Below are positions 1 through 7,481 of a DNA stretch of 7,847 bases, one piece after another (position 1 is the first letter of the stretch; each line of letters starts with the position of its first letter). Below the pieces are notes generated by a model, which saw nothing but the letters and a program-made list of their open reading frames with translations, had not been told where the DNA came from and did no database searches. This DNA comes from Vulcanimicrobiota bacterium. Its GTDB lineage: Bacteria; Vulcanimicrobiota; Vulcanimicrobiia; Vulcanimicrobiales; Vulcanimicrobiaceae. Location of the stretch: assembly GCA_003133185.1 (NCBI GenBank), contig PKWF01000250.1, positions 1,194 through 9,040 of the forward strand, in the 5' to 3' direction. The position numbers were made by a program, and so were the translations under genes.

Positions 1-2973
1 GTCGAACAATCGGTTGCCTCGCAGATCGAAAACTCGGTCGTCGGCGTCGACAACCTCATCTACATGCAGTCGACGAGCTCGTCGAGCGGTCAGTACACGC
101 TCAACTGCACGTTTCGGGTGGGTTCGGACATCCGACAGGCGCTCATCGACGTGCAGAACCGCGTGCAGCAGGCCACCGGGAAACTGCCCGATTCCGTGAA
201 CAAGTTCGGCATCACCGTCCAAAAGAAGTCACCGCAGATCCTGATGCTCGTGGCGCTGTACTCGCCGACCAACTCTTACGACCGACTCTACTTGAGCAAC
301 TACGCAACGCTCAATCTGATCAATCCGTTGCTCTCGGTACCCGGCATCGGTGCCCAGGGCACGATCGGCCAGCAGAACTACGCCATGCGCGCGTGGGTCC
401 AACCGGACCGGTTGGCGAGGCTCGGCCTGACGACGGGTGACCTCGAAAAGGCGATCGACTCGCAAAACGTTCTGATTCCAACCGGGGCCGTCGGCGCGAT
501 GCCGGCGCCACCGAATACGCCCTCACAGCTCTCCGTCAACACGCAAGGACAACTGACCGATCCCAAAGAGTTCGGCAATATCATCGTGCGAACGAATCCT
601 GACGGGTCGATCGTACGCTTGAGCGACGTCTCCCGGGTCGAGCTCGGCGCGCAGCTCTATCTGACGCTGGGATCGTACAACGGCCGGCCGGCAACCCTCA
701 TCATCCTCTATCAGACGCCGGAAGCCAACGCGCTGCAGACCGCGGCCGGCGTTCGCACGACGATGGCCGCGCTCGCGAAATCCTTCCCGCCGAGCCTTCA
801 ATACTCGATCGCCTACGACAGCACGCTCTTCGTAACGACATCGATCCGAGACGTGCTCAAAACGCTTTTTGAGGCGATCGGCCTCGTGATCGTCGTCGTC
901 TTCCTCTTCCTGGGAAGTTTTCGTTCGTCGGCGATTCCAATGCTCGCGGTTCCGGTATCGCTGGTCGGAACGTTCATCTTCTTCCTTCCGTTCTCGTTTA
1001 GCATCAACACGTTGACGCTCTTTGGGTTGGTGCTTGCCATCGGGCTGGTCGTGGACGACGCTATCGTCGTGGTGGAGGCGGTGGAGCACTACATCGAGCA
1101 AGGCCTCACGCCGGTGGCCGCCTGCGAACGCGCGATGAAGGAACTGAGCGGCCCGATCATCGCGATATCGCTGGTCTTAACGTCGGTCTTTTTGCCGTCG
1201 GCATTCATTAGCGGCATTACCGGACAACTCTATCGGCAGTTTGCCCTCACGATCACGGTTGCGGTCAACCTCTCCGCGATCGTGGCCTTATCGCTCACGC
1301 CGGCGCTGTGCGGGCTCATCCTTCGCGAGCGGCGACCGATGCGCGGCCCGTTGGGGTGGCTCGTTGGCCGGTTCAACGGCGCTTTTACACGCGTATCATC
1401 GGCATACGGCAGCGCGCTGCAGTGGCTCTTACGCCGCTCGGTTCTGGTCATCGGAGTGCTGGCGCTGTTTTATATTGCAGATGTGACGATCGGCATGCGT
1501 TTGCCCAGCGGCTTCGTCCCGACCGAGGACCAAGGCGTCGTCTTCGCGCAGGTTCAGCTTCCGTACTCGTCGGCGCTCCAACGCAATGCCAACCTAATAG
1601 ACCGGATGCAGAAGGACATCAGCTCGGTTCCGGGCGTACAAAACGTCATCTCGCTGATCGGTTTTAGCTTGCTCTCGTCGCTGCAATCCTCCGACCTATC
1701 GAGCTTCGTGATCACCCTGCAACCGTGGGACCAGCGTATCCGCGAACATCTCTCGCTGCGCGGCATTGCGACCGAGATATACCAGAAGATGAACGCGTAT
1801 CCGGAGGCGGCTTCATTCCCGTTCGTGCCGCCGACGGTACCGGGCCTCGGCAATACCTCGGGCTTCACGTTCGAGCTGCAGGATCAGTCGGGCCACTCGC
1901 TCGCCGACCTCGCGGCAACGGCCGACAGGGTCGTCGCGGCGGCACGCCGGCGCCCCGAGATTACCGCGCTCAACAACACGATGCGCACGTCCGTGCCGCA
2001 GTTGCAGCTGGACGTGGATCGCGACAAGACCGAAGGGCTCGGCGTCGACGTGAGTACCGTCTTACGCGAGTTGCAGGCAATGTTGGGCGGTCTAGTCGTG
2101 AACAATTTCACGCTCTTCAACCGAACGTGGAACGTCATGATCCAGGCCGAACCGCAGTTCCGGGCAACTGCCGCCAACATTGGGTCGATGTTCGTTCGCA
2201 ACAGCAGCGGACAGATGGTTCCGCTGAGCGCACTGACGACGGTGCGGCGCAGCGTTGGAACGGATTTCATCCAGCACTTTAATACGAATCGCGAGGTCGA
2301 AATCGTCGGCTCCAACGCTTCAGGGTATAGCAGCGGCCAGGCCCTGGCGGCGATGCAGGATGTAGCGCAGAAGACGCTGCCCAAGGGTTACGGGTACGGC
2401 TGGTCGGGTGTCGCCTATCAAGAGGCCGCCGTAGGCAACACGCAGACGATGGTCTTCGCGCTTTCGGTGCTGCTCGTCTTTCTCGCGCTCGCCGCGCTGT
2501 ACGAAAGCTGGCGAATGCCGGCTGCGGTGATCTTGAGCGTGCCAATCGGCGTCTTCGGCGCGTTCACCTCCGTCCTTCTTTGGCGGCTCGACGACAACAT
2601 CTACGTGCAGATTGGCCTGATCATGCTCATTGGGCTGGCGGCAAAGAATGCGGTGCTGATCGTTGAGTTTGCGCGCGAGCGGCGGGCTGCCGGCGATTCG
2701 ATCGAACAGGCGGCGCTCGCGGCGGCGCGATTGCGCTTCCGGCCGATTTTGATGACGTCGTTTGCCTTCATTATCGGCGTGATTCCGCTGATGCTGGCGC
2801 GCGGCGCCGGCGCCGCTTCGCGCCATTCGCTGGGTTCGACCGTCTTCGCGGGAATGCTCGCAGCCACGTGCCTAGGGATCTTCTTCATCCCGACACTCTA
2901 CGAAGTCTTACAGCGCCGCGAGGAACGCGCGCGTAAGAGCGCCGCACCCCATGCGGATCGGGGACCGGCGTGA
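1..2973 (+). CDS. HAE1-type RND multidrug efflux permease (AcrB-like), 5' truncated by window edge
   Basis: This is the inner-membrane proton/drug antiporter of a tripartite efflux pump. The frame is open from base 1, giving 990 visible residues. The first visible residues align by eye with AcrB from about residue 57 (GVDNLIYM matches GIDNLMYM at AcrB 71-78), so about 56 residues, including TM1, lie upstream. The proton-relay residues are present: the Asp pair in VVDDAIVVVE (visible residues 352-353, AcrB D407/D408), Lys in LAAKNAVLIVEFA (882, AcrB K940), Arg 912 (R971) and Thr 919 (T978). Other family blocks include FSINTLTLFG, YRQFALTI and LAALYESW. Several Phe residues of the AcrB distal pocket are replaced: Ile 80 for F136, Ile 122 for F178 and Leu 557 for F617. 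The Gly-rich switch loop reads GFSLLSSLQ. The stop overlaps the next gene's start, as expected for co-translation. The adaptor gene is presumably upstream. Family assignment is very secure; the substrate is unknown. Confidence 0.97.
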   Translation, partial: VEQSVASQIENSVVGVDNLIYMQSTSSSSGQYTLNCTFRVGSDIRQALIDVQNRVQQATGKLPDSVNKFGITVQKKSPQILMLVALYSPTNSYDRLYLSNYATLNLINPLLSVPGIGAQGTIGQQNYAMRAWVQPDRLARLGLTTGDLEKAIDSQNVLIPTGAVGAMPAPPNTPSQLSVNTQGQLTDPKEFGNIIVRTNPDGSIVRLSDVSRVELGAQLYLTLGSYNGRPATLIILYQTPEANALQTAAGVRTTMAALAKSFPPSLQYSIAYDSTLFVTTSIRDVLKTLFEAIGLVIVVVFLFLGSFRSSAIPMLAVPVSLVGTFIFFLPFSFSINTLTLFGLVLAIGLVVDDAIVVVEAVEHYIEQGLTPVAACERAMKELSGPIIAISLVLTSVFLPSAFISGITGQLYRQFALTITVAVNLSAIVALSLTPALCGLILRERRPMRGPLGWLVGRFNGAFTRVSSAYGSALQWLLRRSVLVIGVLALFYIADVTIGMRLPSGFVPTEDQGVVFAQVQLPYSSALQRNANLIDRMQKDISSVPGVQNVISLIGFSLLSSLQSSDLSSFVITLQPWDQRIREHLSLRGIATEIYQKMNAYPEAASFPFVPPTVPGLGNTSGFTFELQDQSGHSLADLAATADRVVAAARRRPEITALNNTMRTSVPQLQLDVDRDKTEGLGVDVSTVLRELQAMLGGLVVNNFTLFNRTWNVMIQAEPQFRATAANIGSMFVRNSSGQMVPLSALTTVRRSVGTDFIQHFNTNREVEIVGSNASGYSSGQALAAMQDVAQKTLPKGYGYGWSGVAYQEAAVGNTQTMVFALSVLLVFLALAALYESWRMPAAVILSVPIGVFGAFTSVLLWRLDDNIYVQIGLIMLIGLAAKNAVLIVEFARERRAAGDSIEQAALAAARLRFRPILMTSFAFIIGVIPLMLARGAGAASRHSLGSTVFAGMLAATCLGIFFIPTLYEVLQRREERARKSAAPHADRGPA
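2960..2964 (+). promoter_or_regulatory. Ribosome binding site for the outer-membrane factor (GTG start)
   Basis: The purine run GGGGA ends five bases before the GTG at 2970. It lies inside the last codons of the permease gene. It supports the GTG start, which also places the lipobox Cys at residue 17. Confidence 0.5.
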
Positions 2974-4406
2974 AACTTGCCGCCCTGCTTGCCGTCATCG
3001 TACAATTGCTGGCGTCGTGCGTTCCGCCCACGCCCTCAGGTCCGCCAAACGCGCAGATGCCGTCCAATTATCGCGGCCTCGCCGCCACCACGACGTCGTT
3101 GGGCAGCGTTCCGTGGCGCAAACTCTACGACGACCCGGTGCTGCAAGATCTCATCGTGCGCGCGCTGCACCGGAACTTTAACGTCGAGCTGGCATATGCG
3201 GCCATCCTCGAAGCCGCCGCGAACCTCGGCATTACCGCCGCTAATCAATCGGTCTTTGTCAACGGTGCGATATCGGCGCCGTACGAAGTTATCACCGGGG
3301 GAAACAAGCCGGGCTCGGTACCGAAGACGCAGTTCTCGCCGGAGGCCGGCATCGAGGCCAGCTACCAGGTCGACCTCTTCGGTAAGTTGGCGTCGGCAAC
3401 GGGCGCGGCGCGCGATCAACTGCTCGCCACGGATGCGGCGAAGGATACGGTTCTCGCCACGGTCGTTTCGCAGGTGGCGACCGCCTATTTTCAGTTGCTC
3501 GAACTCGATGAGGTGATGGCCTTCACGAAGGATGCCGTCGCCTCGCGCGCAGAGGGCGTGCGACTCATGCGACTGCGCGTGGAGGGCGGCGTCTCCTCGA
3601 TGCAAGACCTGCGCCAGGCGCAGCAAGCGCTTCTCGAGGTAACGCAGAACGTGCCAACACTGCGGCAAGACCTCGCGCAGACGGAGAACGCCCTCTCGGT
3701 CTTGATCGGCGACTATCCTCACGCGATCGCGCGCGGCCGTCCACTCAATGCGCAGGTCGCGATGCCAGTGATTCCGCCGGCGGGTGTTTCCGGCGAGCTG
3801 CTTGAGCGTCGTCCCGATATTCGCCAAGCCGAGTACACCATTGCGACCGCTGCCGGCGACGTTGACGTCGCGCGAAAACTGCTCTACCCCCAGATCACGT
3901 TGGGTGCATCGGCCGTCGTGGCGGGGCAACAGAGTAGCGGCCTGTATCCGAACCTGCCGCCGGTGCTGGCGGCTTTCACCAAGCTCAACGGCGTCTTTTT
4001 CGGCCCGCTCGGAGTATTCGAAGTTCTTCCGCAGCTGCTGCAGCCGATCTTCAACGGAGGAGAGATTCGCTCGCAAATACATCTCGCGCAAGCCGATCAA
4101 CAGCAGGCGGTGATCTCGTATCTGCAAACGGTGGACGACGCCTTCGAGGAAGTCTCAAACGATATCGTTTCATATAATCAGTCGCGTGCTCGGACCGTGC
4201 AGTTGGGCCTCTATCTGGCCGCCTCGCTCGACTCGGTGCGCCTCGCGAAGGAGCGCTATGAGGCCGGATACACTTCCTACTTGGAAGTGCTCAATGCGCT
4301 CACGCGGTCGTATCAGGCGCAAACGGACTTTGCCCAAGCGCGACTCAATGAAAGGCTTGCATTGGTACAACTCTATCTCGCGCTGGGCGGCGGCTGGCAG
4401 TCGTAA
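2970..4406 (+). CDS. Outer-membrane factor lipoprotein of RND efflux system (OprM/NodT family)
   Basis: This is the outer-membrane channel subunit that would form a trimeric exit duct for the pump encoded just upstream. The 478-residue length is typical of the family. The N-terminus is a lipoprotein signal: a hydrophobic stretch ending in lipobox L14-A15-S16-Cys17, so the mature protein should be acylated at Cys17. Two outer-membrane efflux protein (OEP) repeats follow, roughly residues 40-245 and 265-475. The family signature LLERRPDIRQAE is at residues 277-288, and further hallmark segments include PIFNGGEIRSQ and ERYEAGYTSYLEVLNA near the C-terminus. The GTG start overlaps the permease TGA as GTGA, and no upstream in-frame ATG competes with it. 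The stop overlaps the next gene's ATG. Family and partner assignment are firm; the transported compounds cannot be read from the sequence. Confidence 0.95.
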   Translation: MKLAALLAVIVQLLASCVPPTPSGPPNAQMPSNYRGLAATTTSLGSVPWRKLYDDPVLQDLIVRALHRNFNVELAYAAILEAAANLGITAANQSVFVNGAISAPYEVITGGNKPGSVPKTQFSPEAGIEASYQVDLFGKLASATGAARDQLLATDAAKDTVLATVVSQVATAYFQLLELDEVMAFTKDAVASRAEGVRLMRLRVEGGVSSMQDLRQAQQALLEVTQNVPTLRQDLAQTENALSVLIGDYPHAIARGRPLNAQVAMPVIPPAGVSGELLERRPDIRQAEYTIATAAGDVDVARKLLYPQITLGASAVVAGQQSSGLYPNLPPVLAAFTKLNGVFFGPLGVFEVLPQLLQPIFNGGEIRSQIHLAQADQQQAVISYLQTVDDAFEEVSNDIVSYNQSRARTVQLGLYLAASLDSVRLAKERYEAGYTSYLEVLNALTRSYQAQTDFAQARLNERLALVQLYLALGGGWQS

Positions 4407-6580
4407 TGCACAAGTCCGCAAATATCCTCTTGATAATCTTCTGCGCTGCCATCTGTGCGGCTGCGGCGACCGCCGCGGAGAGATTATACGGCTCGGTGCT
4501 CCCCAACGGTTGGATCCTCGAGCGGCCGCAAGGGCTCGTGATCCAAACCGGTACGTTGCCGCAAGGCGCCGCCGTTTCGCCCGGCGGCACGATGCTGGCC
4601 GTCGTGGAGTCGGGCTACAATTCGCCGGCCTTGGGCCTGTATCGCACGCAAGATCTCACCCGAATCGCAGAGATTCCGCTCAAAGGCGCCTATGGCCGTC
4701 CGCTGTGGATCGACGGCAGCCACGTCCTGGTCGCCGGCGCGAACGCCGACGCGCTTTTCGATGTCGACGTGGTCGCCAAGAGCGCCCGCGCGATTGCGTT
4801 AGGCAAAGGCTCGTACCCGGTGGCCGTCGCGAGATCCGGCGAAACATTCGCCGCGGCAACCGATGGCGATTCGTCGGTTCGCATCGGAACCGTGGACGGA
4901 TTGTCGAGCGCCAAGGCGATCGGCGTCGGCGGGTTTATCGGCGGGTTGGCATTCTCTGCCGACGGCAAGGCGCTCTTCGCTTCGAACTGCGCCGCGCGCT
5001 ACGTCGAGGCGATCGACACGCAGACGTTTGACGAGCGCCGGATCGAGACCGGGCTGCACCCGACGGCGATTCTTCCGGTCGACGGCACGATTTACGTTGC
5101 CGAGACCGACAACGATACCGTCGGCGTCTACGACGCATCGAAAGGAACGCGCATCGCGAACATTTTCGTGGGCGACCGGGCTGCGCACGGGTCGGCGATC
5201 GTCGGAGTGTCGCCGAACGCACTCGTTCGCGAGGGCGATGGGATCTACGTTTCGCTCGGCGCCGCGAACGACATCGCCGTCATCCGCGATCGGAGCGTCG
5301 TCGCGCGCATCCCCGCCGGTTGGTATCCGACCGACGTCGCAGTGCTCGGGCAGCGGCTCTACATCATCGACGGCAAGGGCGAAGGCACACGCCCGAATCC
5401 GCGCTACTTCAGCGGCTCCCACAGCGATGTCGACTACGTCGCGGCGATCCAGTACGGCTCGATTCGCGCGTACGACCTAACGCACGTTGGGGACTTGGGC
5501 AATCCACAAGGCGCCGCGGGCTGGACCGATGCGCAGAGGAGCGCGGTCGTTCGCACCGGCGGCCCCATTGCGCACGTCTTCTTCATTCTCAAAGAAAATC
5601 GGTCGTACGATCAGGTGCTCGGCGACATGCCCCAGGGCAACGGTGACCCGAAGCTAACATCGTTCGGCGCGCGCGTGACGCCCAACGAGCACGCGCTGGC
5701 AACGCGCTTCGGTCTCTTCGACAACACCTACACGAGCGGCGAGGTCAGCGAACCCGGACACAACTGGGCCGACGCGGCCTTCGACACCGATTTCGTCGAA
5801 CGCATGTGGCCGGCGACCTACGCCGGCCGCCGCGGCGACGACTCACTCTCGCCGGCAATGGTTCCCTTCAACGGTTACATCTGGCAGGACGCCCGAACCG
5901 CGCGCATCTCGTTTCGCGATTACGGCGAGATGGTCGACCCGCCCGTGCCGAGTTTGGCCGGACTCCACGACCCGCGTTACGTCGGTTGGAACCTCGACTA
6001 CAGCGACCTCAATCGCGTCAAAGAGTGGCGCCGCGAGTTCGCCGATTTCATTCACAACGGCAACGTGCCGCAGCTGGAGTACATCTGGCTGCCCAACGAC
6101 CACACCTACGGGCGCCGCCCCGGCAAGCTGACGCCGTCGTCGATGGTGGCGCAGAACGATTACGCGCTGGGTGAGATCGTCGACACGATTTCGCATTCGA
6201 GGGTGTGGAGGTCGTCGGCGATCTTCGTGATCGAAGACGACGCGCAAGACGGCCCCGATCACGTAAGCGGCCAGCGCACGAGCTTCTTCCTCGTCTCGCC
6301 CTACGCGCACGGCGGACTGCAGCACGCGCACTACTCGACGGTGAGCGTGCTGCACACGATGGAGCTGATGCTGGGGCTGCCGCCGCTCTCGACCTACGAC
6401 GGTATGGCGGTTTCGCTGCGCGCCGCCTTCTCGCCGGTTGCGCGGTTGGCGCCGTACACGGTTATTGCGCCGAAGATCAGTCTCTCCAGCCGAAACCTTA
6501 GAACCGCCTACGACGCCCGGATCACCGCGAAGCTCGATTTTAGCCGCCCCGACGCGAATCCGCCCGGGACCCAACGTTGA
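4406..6580 (+). CDS. Secreted YVTN-type beta-propeller / phosphoesterase (phospholipase C/AcpA-like) fusion
   Basis: This is a predicted exported phosphoesterase of 724 residues. Residues 1-24 look like a Sec signal peptide (short basic start, hydrophobic core, Ala-rich end, cleavage near A24). Residues about 25-350 form a beta-propeller with YVTN-like strands such as GTIYVAETDNDTVGVYD. From about residue 385 a phosphoesterase domain (Pfam phosphoesterase family, alkaline-phosphatase-like fold) begins. Its expected metal-site and active-site blocks are all present: KENRSYDQ (E397, N398), EVSEPGHNW (S448 as candidate nucleophile, H452), LPNDHTYG (D565, H566) and EDDAQDGPDHVSGQR (D611, D612, D618, H619). 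An active enzyme is therefore plausible. Known relatives hydrolyse phosphomonoesters or phospholipid head groups, but the substrate here is unknown. The ATG overlaps the channel-gene stop as TAATG and has no strong binding site of its own, so translation is probably coupled to the efflux genes. The domain call is secure; a role in efflux is inference. Confidence 0.9.
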   Translation: MHKSANILLIIFCAAICAAAATAAERLYGSVLPNGWILERPQGLVIQTGTLPQGAAVSPGGTMLAVVESGYNSPALGLYRTQDLTRIAEIPLKGAYGRPLWIDGSHVLVAGANADALFDVDVVAKSARAIALGKGSYPVAVARSGETFAAATDGDSSVRIGTVDGLSSAKAIGVGGFIGGLAFSADGKALFASNCAARYVEAIDTQTFDERRIETGLHPTAILPVDGTIYVAETDNDTVGVYDASKGTRIANIFVGDRAAHGSAIVGVSPNALVREGDGIYVSLGAANDIAVIRDRSVVARIPAGWYPTDVAVLGQRLYIIDGKGEGTRPNPRYFSGSHSDVDYVAAIQYGSIRAYDLTHVGDLGNPQGAAGWTDAQRSAVVRTGGPIAHVFFILKENRSYDQVLGDMPQGNGDPKLTSFGARVTPNEHALATRFGLFDNTYTSGEVSEPGHNWADAAFDTDFVERMWPATYAGRRGDDSLSPAMVPFNGYIWQDARTARISFRDYGEMVDPPVPSLAGLHDPRYVGWNLDYSDLNRVKEWRREFADFIHNGNVPQLEYIWLPNDHTYGRRPGKLTPSSMVAQNDYALGEIVDTISHSRVWRSSAIFVIEDDAQDGPDHVSGQRTSFFLVSPYAHGGLQHAHYSTVSVLHTMELMLGLPPLSTYDGMAVSLRAAFSPVARLAPYTVIAPKISLSSRNLRTAYDARITAKLDFSRPDANPPGTQR

Positions 6581-6606
6581 CGATTAGGCCGCGAGTGTAG
6601 GAGGCG

Positions 6607-6891
6607 TTACCGCGTCGCGAGCGCGCTGCCGGAACGGCGGCGAACCGGAACCGGCTCCACGTGCTTCGATGCCTGAGCGACGAACCACATGCACAGCAGC
6701 GTCAGCAGCGCTGCGTCGTCGAGAGCGCCCAGCACGGGGATGTCGCTAAACACGTCGATCGGTGAGATCACCAGCAACGCGATCGCTGCCGCGATCAGCT
6801 TGAGCGACGTGGGAACCCGCGCATCACGCACGAGCGGCACGGTTCGAAAGATCGCCGTTTTCGCGGCCAGGAGTAAGCGCGCTAGTCTCAT
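6607..6891 (-). CDS. DUF1232 (YkvA-type) small membrane protein
   Basis: This 94-residue protein carries the DUF1232 core: VPTSLKL at 26-32, then SPID at 43-46, D50, P52, G55 and the DD pair at 58-59. A hydrophobic segment at about residues 30-45 precedes the motif and a second at about 60-73 follows it, which suggests a small membrane protein with the acidic motif between two helices. The family has no established biochemical role. The gene lies 76 bp downstream of the GlsB-family gene on the same strand, so co-transcription is plausible. It converges on the phosphoesterase gene across only 26 bp. There is no good Shine-Dalgarno sequence before this ATG. A 15-codon ORF ending in TGATG at the start could supply translation by coupling. 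Family assignment is good; function is unknown. Confidence 0.85.
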   Translation of the reverse strand: MRLARLLLAAKTAIFRTVPLVRDARVPTSLKLIAAAIALLVISPIDVFSDIPVLGALDDAALLTLLCMWFVAQASKHVEPVPVRRRSGSALATR

Positions 6892-6938
6892 CAGGCGTTA
6901 GTACCCGAGGAGCCGCCGGCTGTTTCAAGCGGCTCCAT
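6891..6938 (-). CDS. Possible 15-codon leader peptide upstream of the DUF1232 gene
   Basis: On the - strand an ATG at 6938-6936 opens a frame encoding MEPLETAGGSSGTNA. Its TGA overlaps the ATG of the DUF1232 gene by one base (TGATG). An AGGA (plus-strand TCCT at 6946-6949) sits seven bases before the start, which is better placed than anything before the DUF1232 ATG. An inverted repeat (6909-6936) lies within it. The peptide resembles nothing I recognise. An ORF this short can occur by chance, so this is a candidate for translational coupling only. Confidence 0.25.
   Translation of the reverse strand: MEPLETAGGSSGTNA
6909..6936 (-). repeat. Perfect 8-bp inverted repeat (hairpin) between the two small-gene ORFs
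   Basis: GGAGCCGC (6909-6916) and GCGGCTCC (6929-6936) are exact reverse complements separated by 12 bases. On the - strand, where both neighbouring genes are read, no T-run follows the stem, so it does not look like a standard intrinsic terminator. On the + strand only a loose AT-rich stretch (ATTAATAATT) follows. It could be an RNA structure that controls the DUF1232 gene, an attenuated terminator for the GlsB-family gene, or an operator. Confidence 0.45.
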
Positions 6939-6967
6939 TAATAATTCCTGTTCCTACTTCTTTGGGG

Positions 6968-7231
6968 TTAGGCGCCCGATCGGCGGCCGCTCACCATCCG
7001 CGCGATGAAGAGAAGGACCACGGCGCCGACTAATGCGACCACGATGCTGTAGATGTTGATCCCGGTTACGCCCGCATGGCCGAACAAGCCGAAGATCCAA
7101 CCACCGAGAAGCGCGCCGACGACCCCGACGACGAGATCTCCAAGCACACCGCCGGGTCCCTCTCCGGGGACGACGTATTTTGCCAGAAAGCCCGCGATCA
7201 ATCCGACAACGAGCCAAATAAGAATGAACAT
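6968..7231 (-). CDS. GlsB/YeaQ/YmgE family small membrane protein (transglycosylase-associated family)
   Basis: This 87-residue, very hydrophobic protein has three predicted membrane helices at about residues 2-20, 30-50 and 58-77. It has the Gly-rich family pattern: GLIAGFLAKYVVPGEGPGG early, GDLVVGVVGALLGGWIFG in the middle helix, then IYSIVVALVGAVVLLFIAR. Length and pattern fit the family throughout. Members are often linked to general or envelope stress, but their molecular role is not settled, and the transglycosylase label is historical. The start is supported by AGAGGT seven bases upstream. The gene is divergent from the lipoprotein gene at 7491 and lies upstream of the DUF1232 gene on the same strand, possibly as a two-gene unit. 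Confidence 0.92.
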   Translation of the reverse strand: MFILIWLVVGLIAGFLAKYVVPGEGPGGVLGDLVVGVVGALLGGWIFGLFGHAGVTGINIYSIVVALVGAVVLLFIARMVSGRRSGA

Positions 7232-7238
7232 ATTATTG

Positions 7239-7244
7239 ACCTCT
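7239..7244 (-). promoter_or_regulatory. Ribosome binding site of the GlsB-family gene
   Basis: The - strand reads AGAGGT seven bases before the ATG at 7231, a good match to the anti-Shine-Dalgarno complement. It fixes the start of the 87-residue frame. Confidence 0.65.
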
Positions 7245-7364
7245 AATCGTTCCTAACGGTTCGTGGAATTCTCCCCACTTCACCGATTTTGAAACCTACG
7301 CGGTCACCGTCAGGTCGCTCCCTCGCCAGACTTCCACAAGCAAGGGACTAAAAGGTGTACCTGC

Positions 7365-7393
7365 ATTCGCCGGCTAACGACGGTCCGGCGAAT
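7365..7393 (+). repeat. Perfect 9-bp inverted repeat in the divergent intergenic region
   Basis: ATTCGCCGG (7365-7373) and CCGGCGAAT (7385-7393) are exact reverse complements around an 11-base spacer. No T-run follows on either side, so a terminator is unlikely. It lies about 100 bases upstream of the lipoprotein start and about 130 bases upstream of the GlsB-family start. It could be an operator palindrome between divergent promoters or the first stem of a structured 5' leader. Confidence 0.45.
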
Positions 7394-7415
7394 AGGCTCG
7401 CTTCGAGTGCGTTCT

Positions 7416-7472
7416 GGGCCGGGACGTAATCGACGCCATGCGTTACTAATTGAAGTTGCTGTGTCCCGGCTC
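7416..7472 (+). repeat. Long-stem hairpin in the leader of the lipoprotein gene
   Basis: Bases 7416-7428 can pair with 7460-7472 over 13 consecutive positions. The core GCCGGGAC/GTCCCGGC is a perfect 8-bp match, and the flanks add two Watson-Crick and three G-U pairs. The loop is 31 bases (7429-7459). The stem ends four bases before the AAAGG ribosome binding site, so it is well placed to affect translation initiation if transcribed. It matches no riboswitch class that I recognise. Confidence 0.45.
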
Positions 7473-7476
7473 CAAT

Positions 7477-7481
7477 AAAGG
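7477..7481 (+). promoter_or_regulatory. Ribosome binding site of the beta-propeller lipoprotein gene
   Basis: AAAGG lies nine bases before the ATG at 7491, a moderate but well-spaced Shine-Dalgarno sequence. It supports that start, which is followed directly by a complete lipoprotein signal peptide. Confidence 0.55.

Noticed and set aside
523..1101. Long - strand open frame (192 codons) inside the permease gene
   Set aside because: It is rich in charged residues with no recognisable motif and lies opposite a strongly conserved RND sequence. It is a shadow of GC-rich codon use.
3036..4127. Long - strand open frame (363 codons) opposite the outer-membrane factor
   Set aside because: Its composition is Arg/Leu/Glu rich and without domains, and the + strand frame carries clear OEP motifs. 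Treated as an antisense shadow.
4186..5031. + strand frame (281 codons) spanning the channel/phosphoesterase junction
   Set aside because: It is Arg-rich, motif-free, and overlaps two confidently identified genes in another frame.
5843..6574. - strand frame (243 codons) opposite the phosphoesterase domain
   Set aside because: Its composition is dominated by Arg, Val and Gly, with no known motif. The + strand holds the intact metal-binding blocks.
6597..6650. GC-rich palindromic stretches near the convergent junction (such as GCGTCGCGAGCGC)
   Set aside because: They fall in the DUF1232 coding end, form no convincing stem with a T-run, and are expected by chance at this base composition.
7286..7313. 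Possible sigma-70-like promoter for the GlsB-family gene (- strand CTGACG, 16-base spacer, CAAAAT)
   Set aside because: Each box matches the consensus at only four of six positions. That is too weak to call without transcript data, although the distance to the gene is reasonable.
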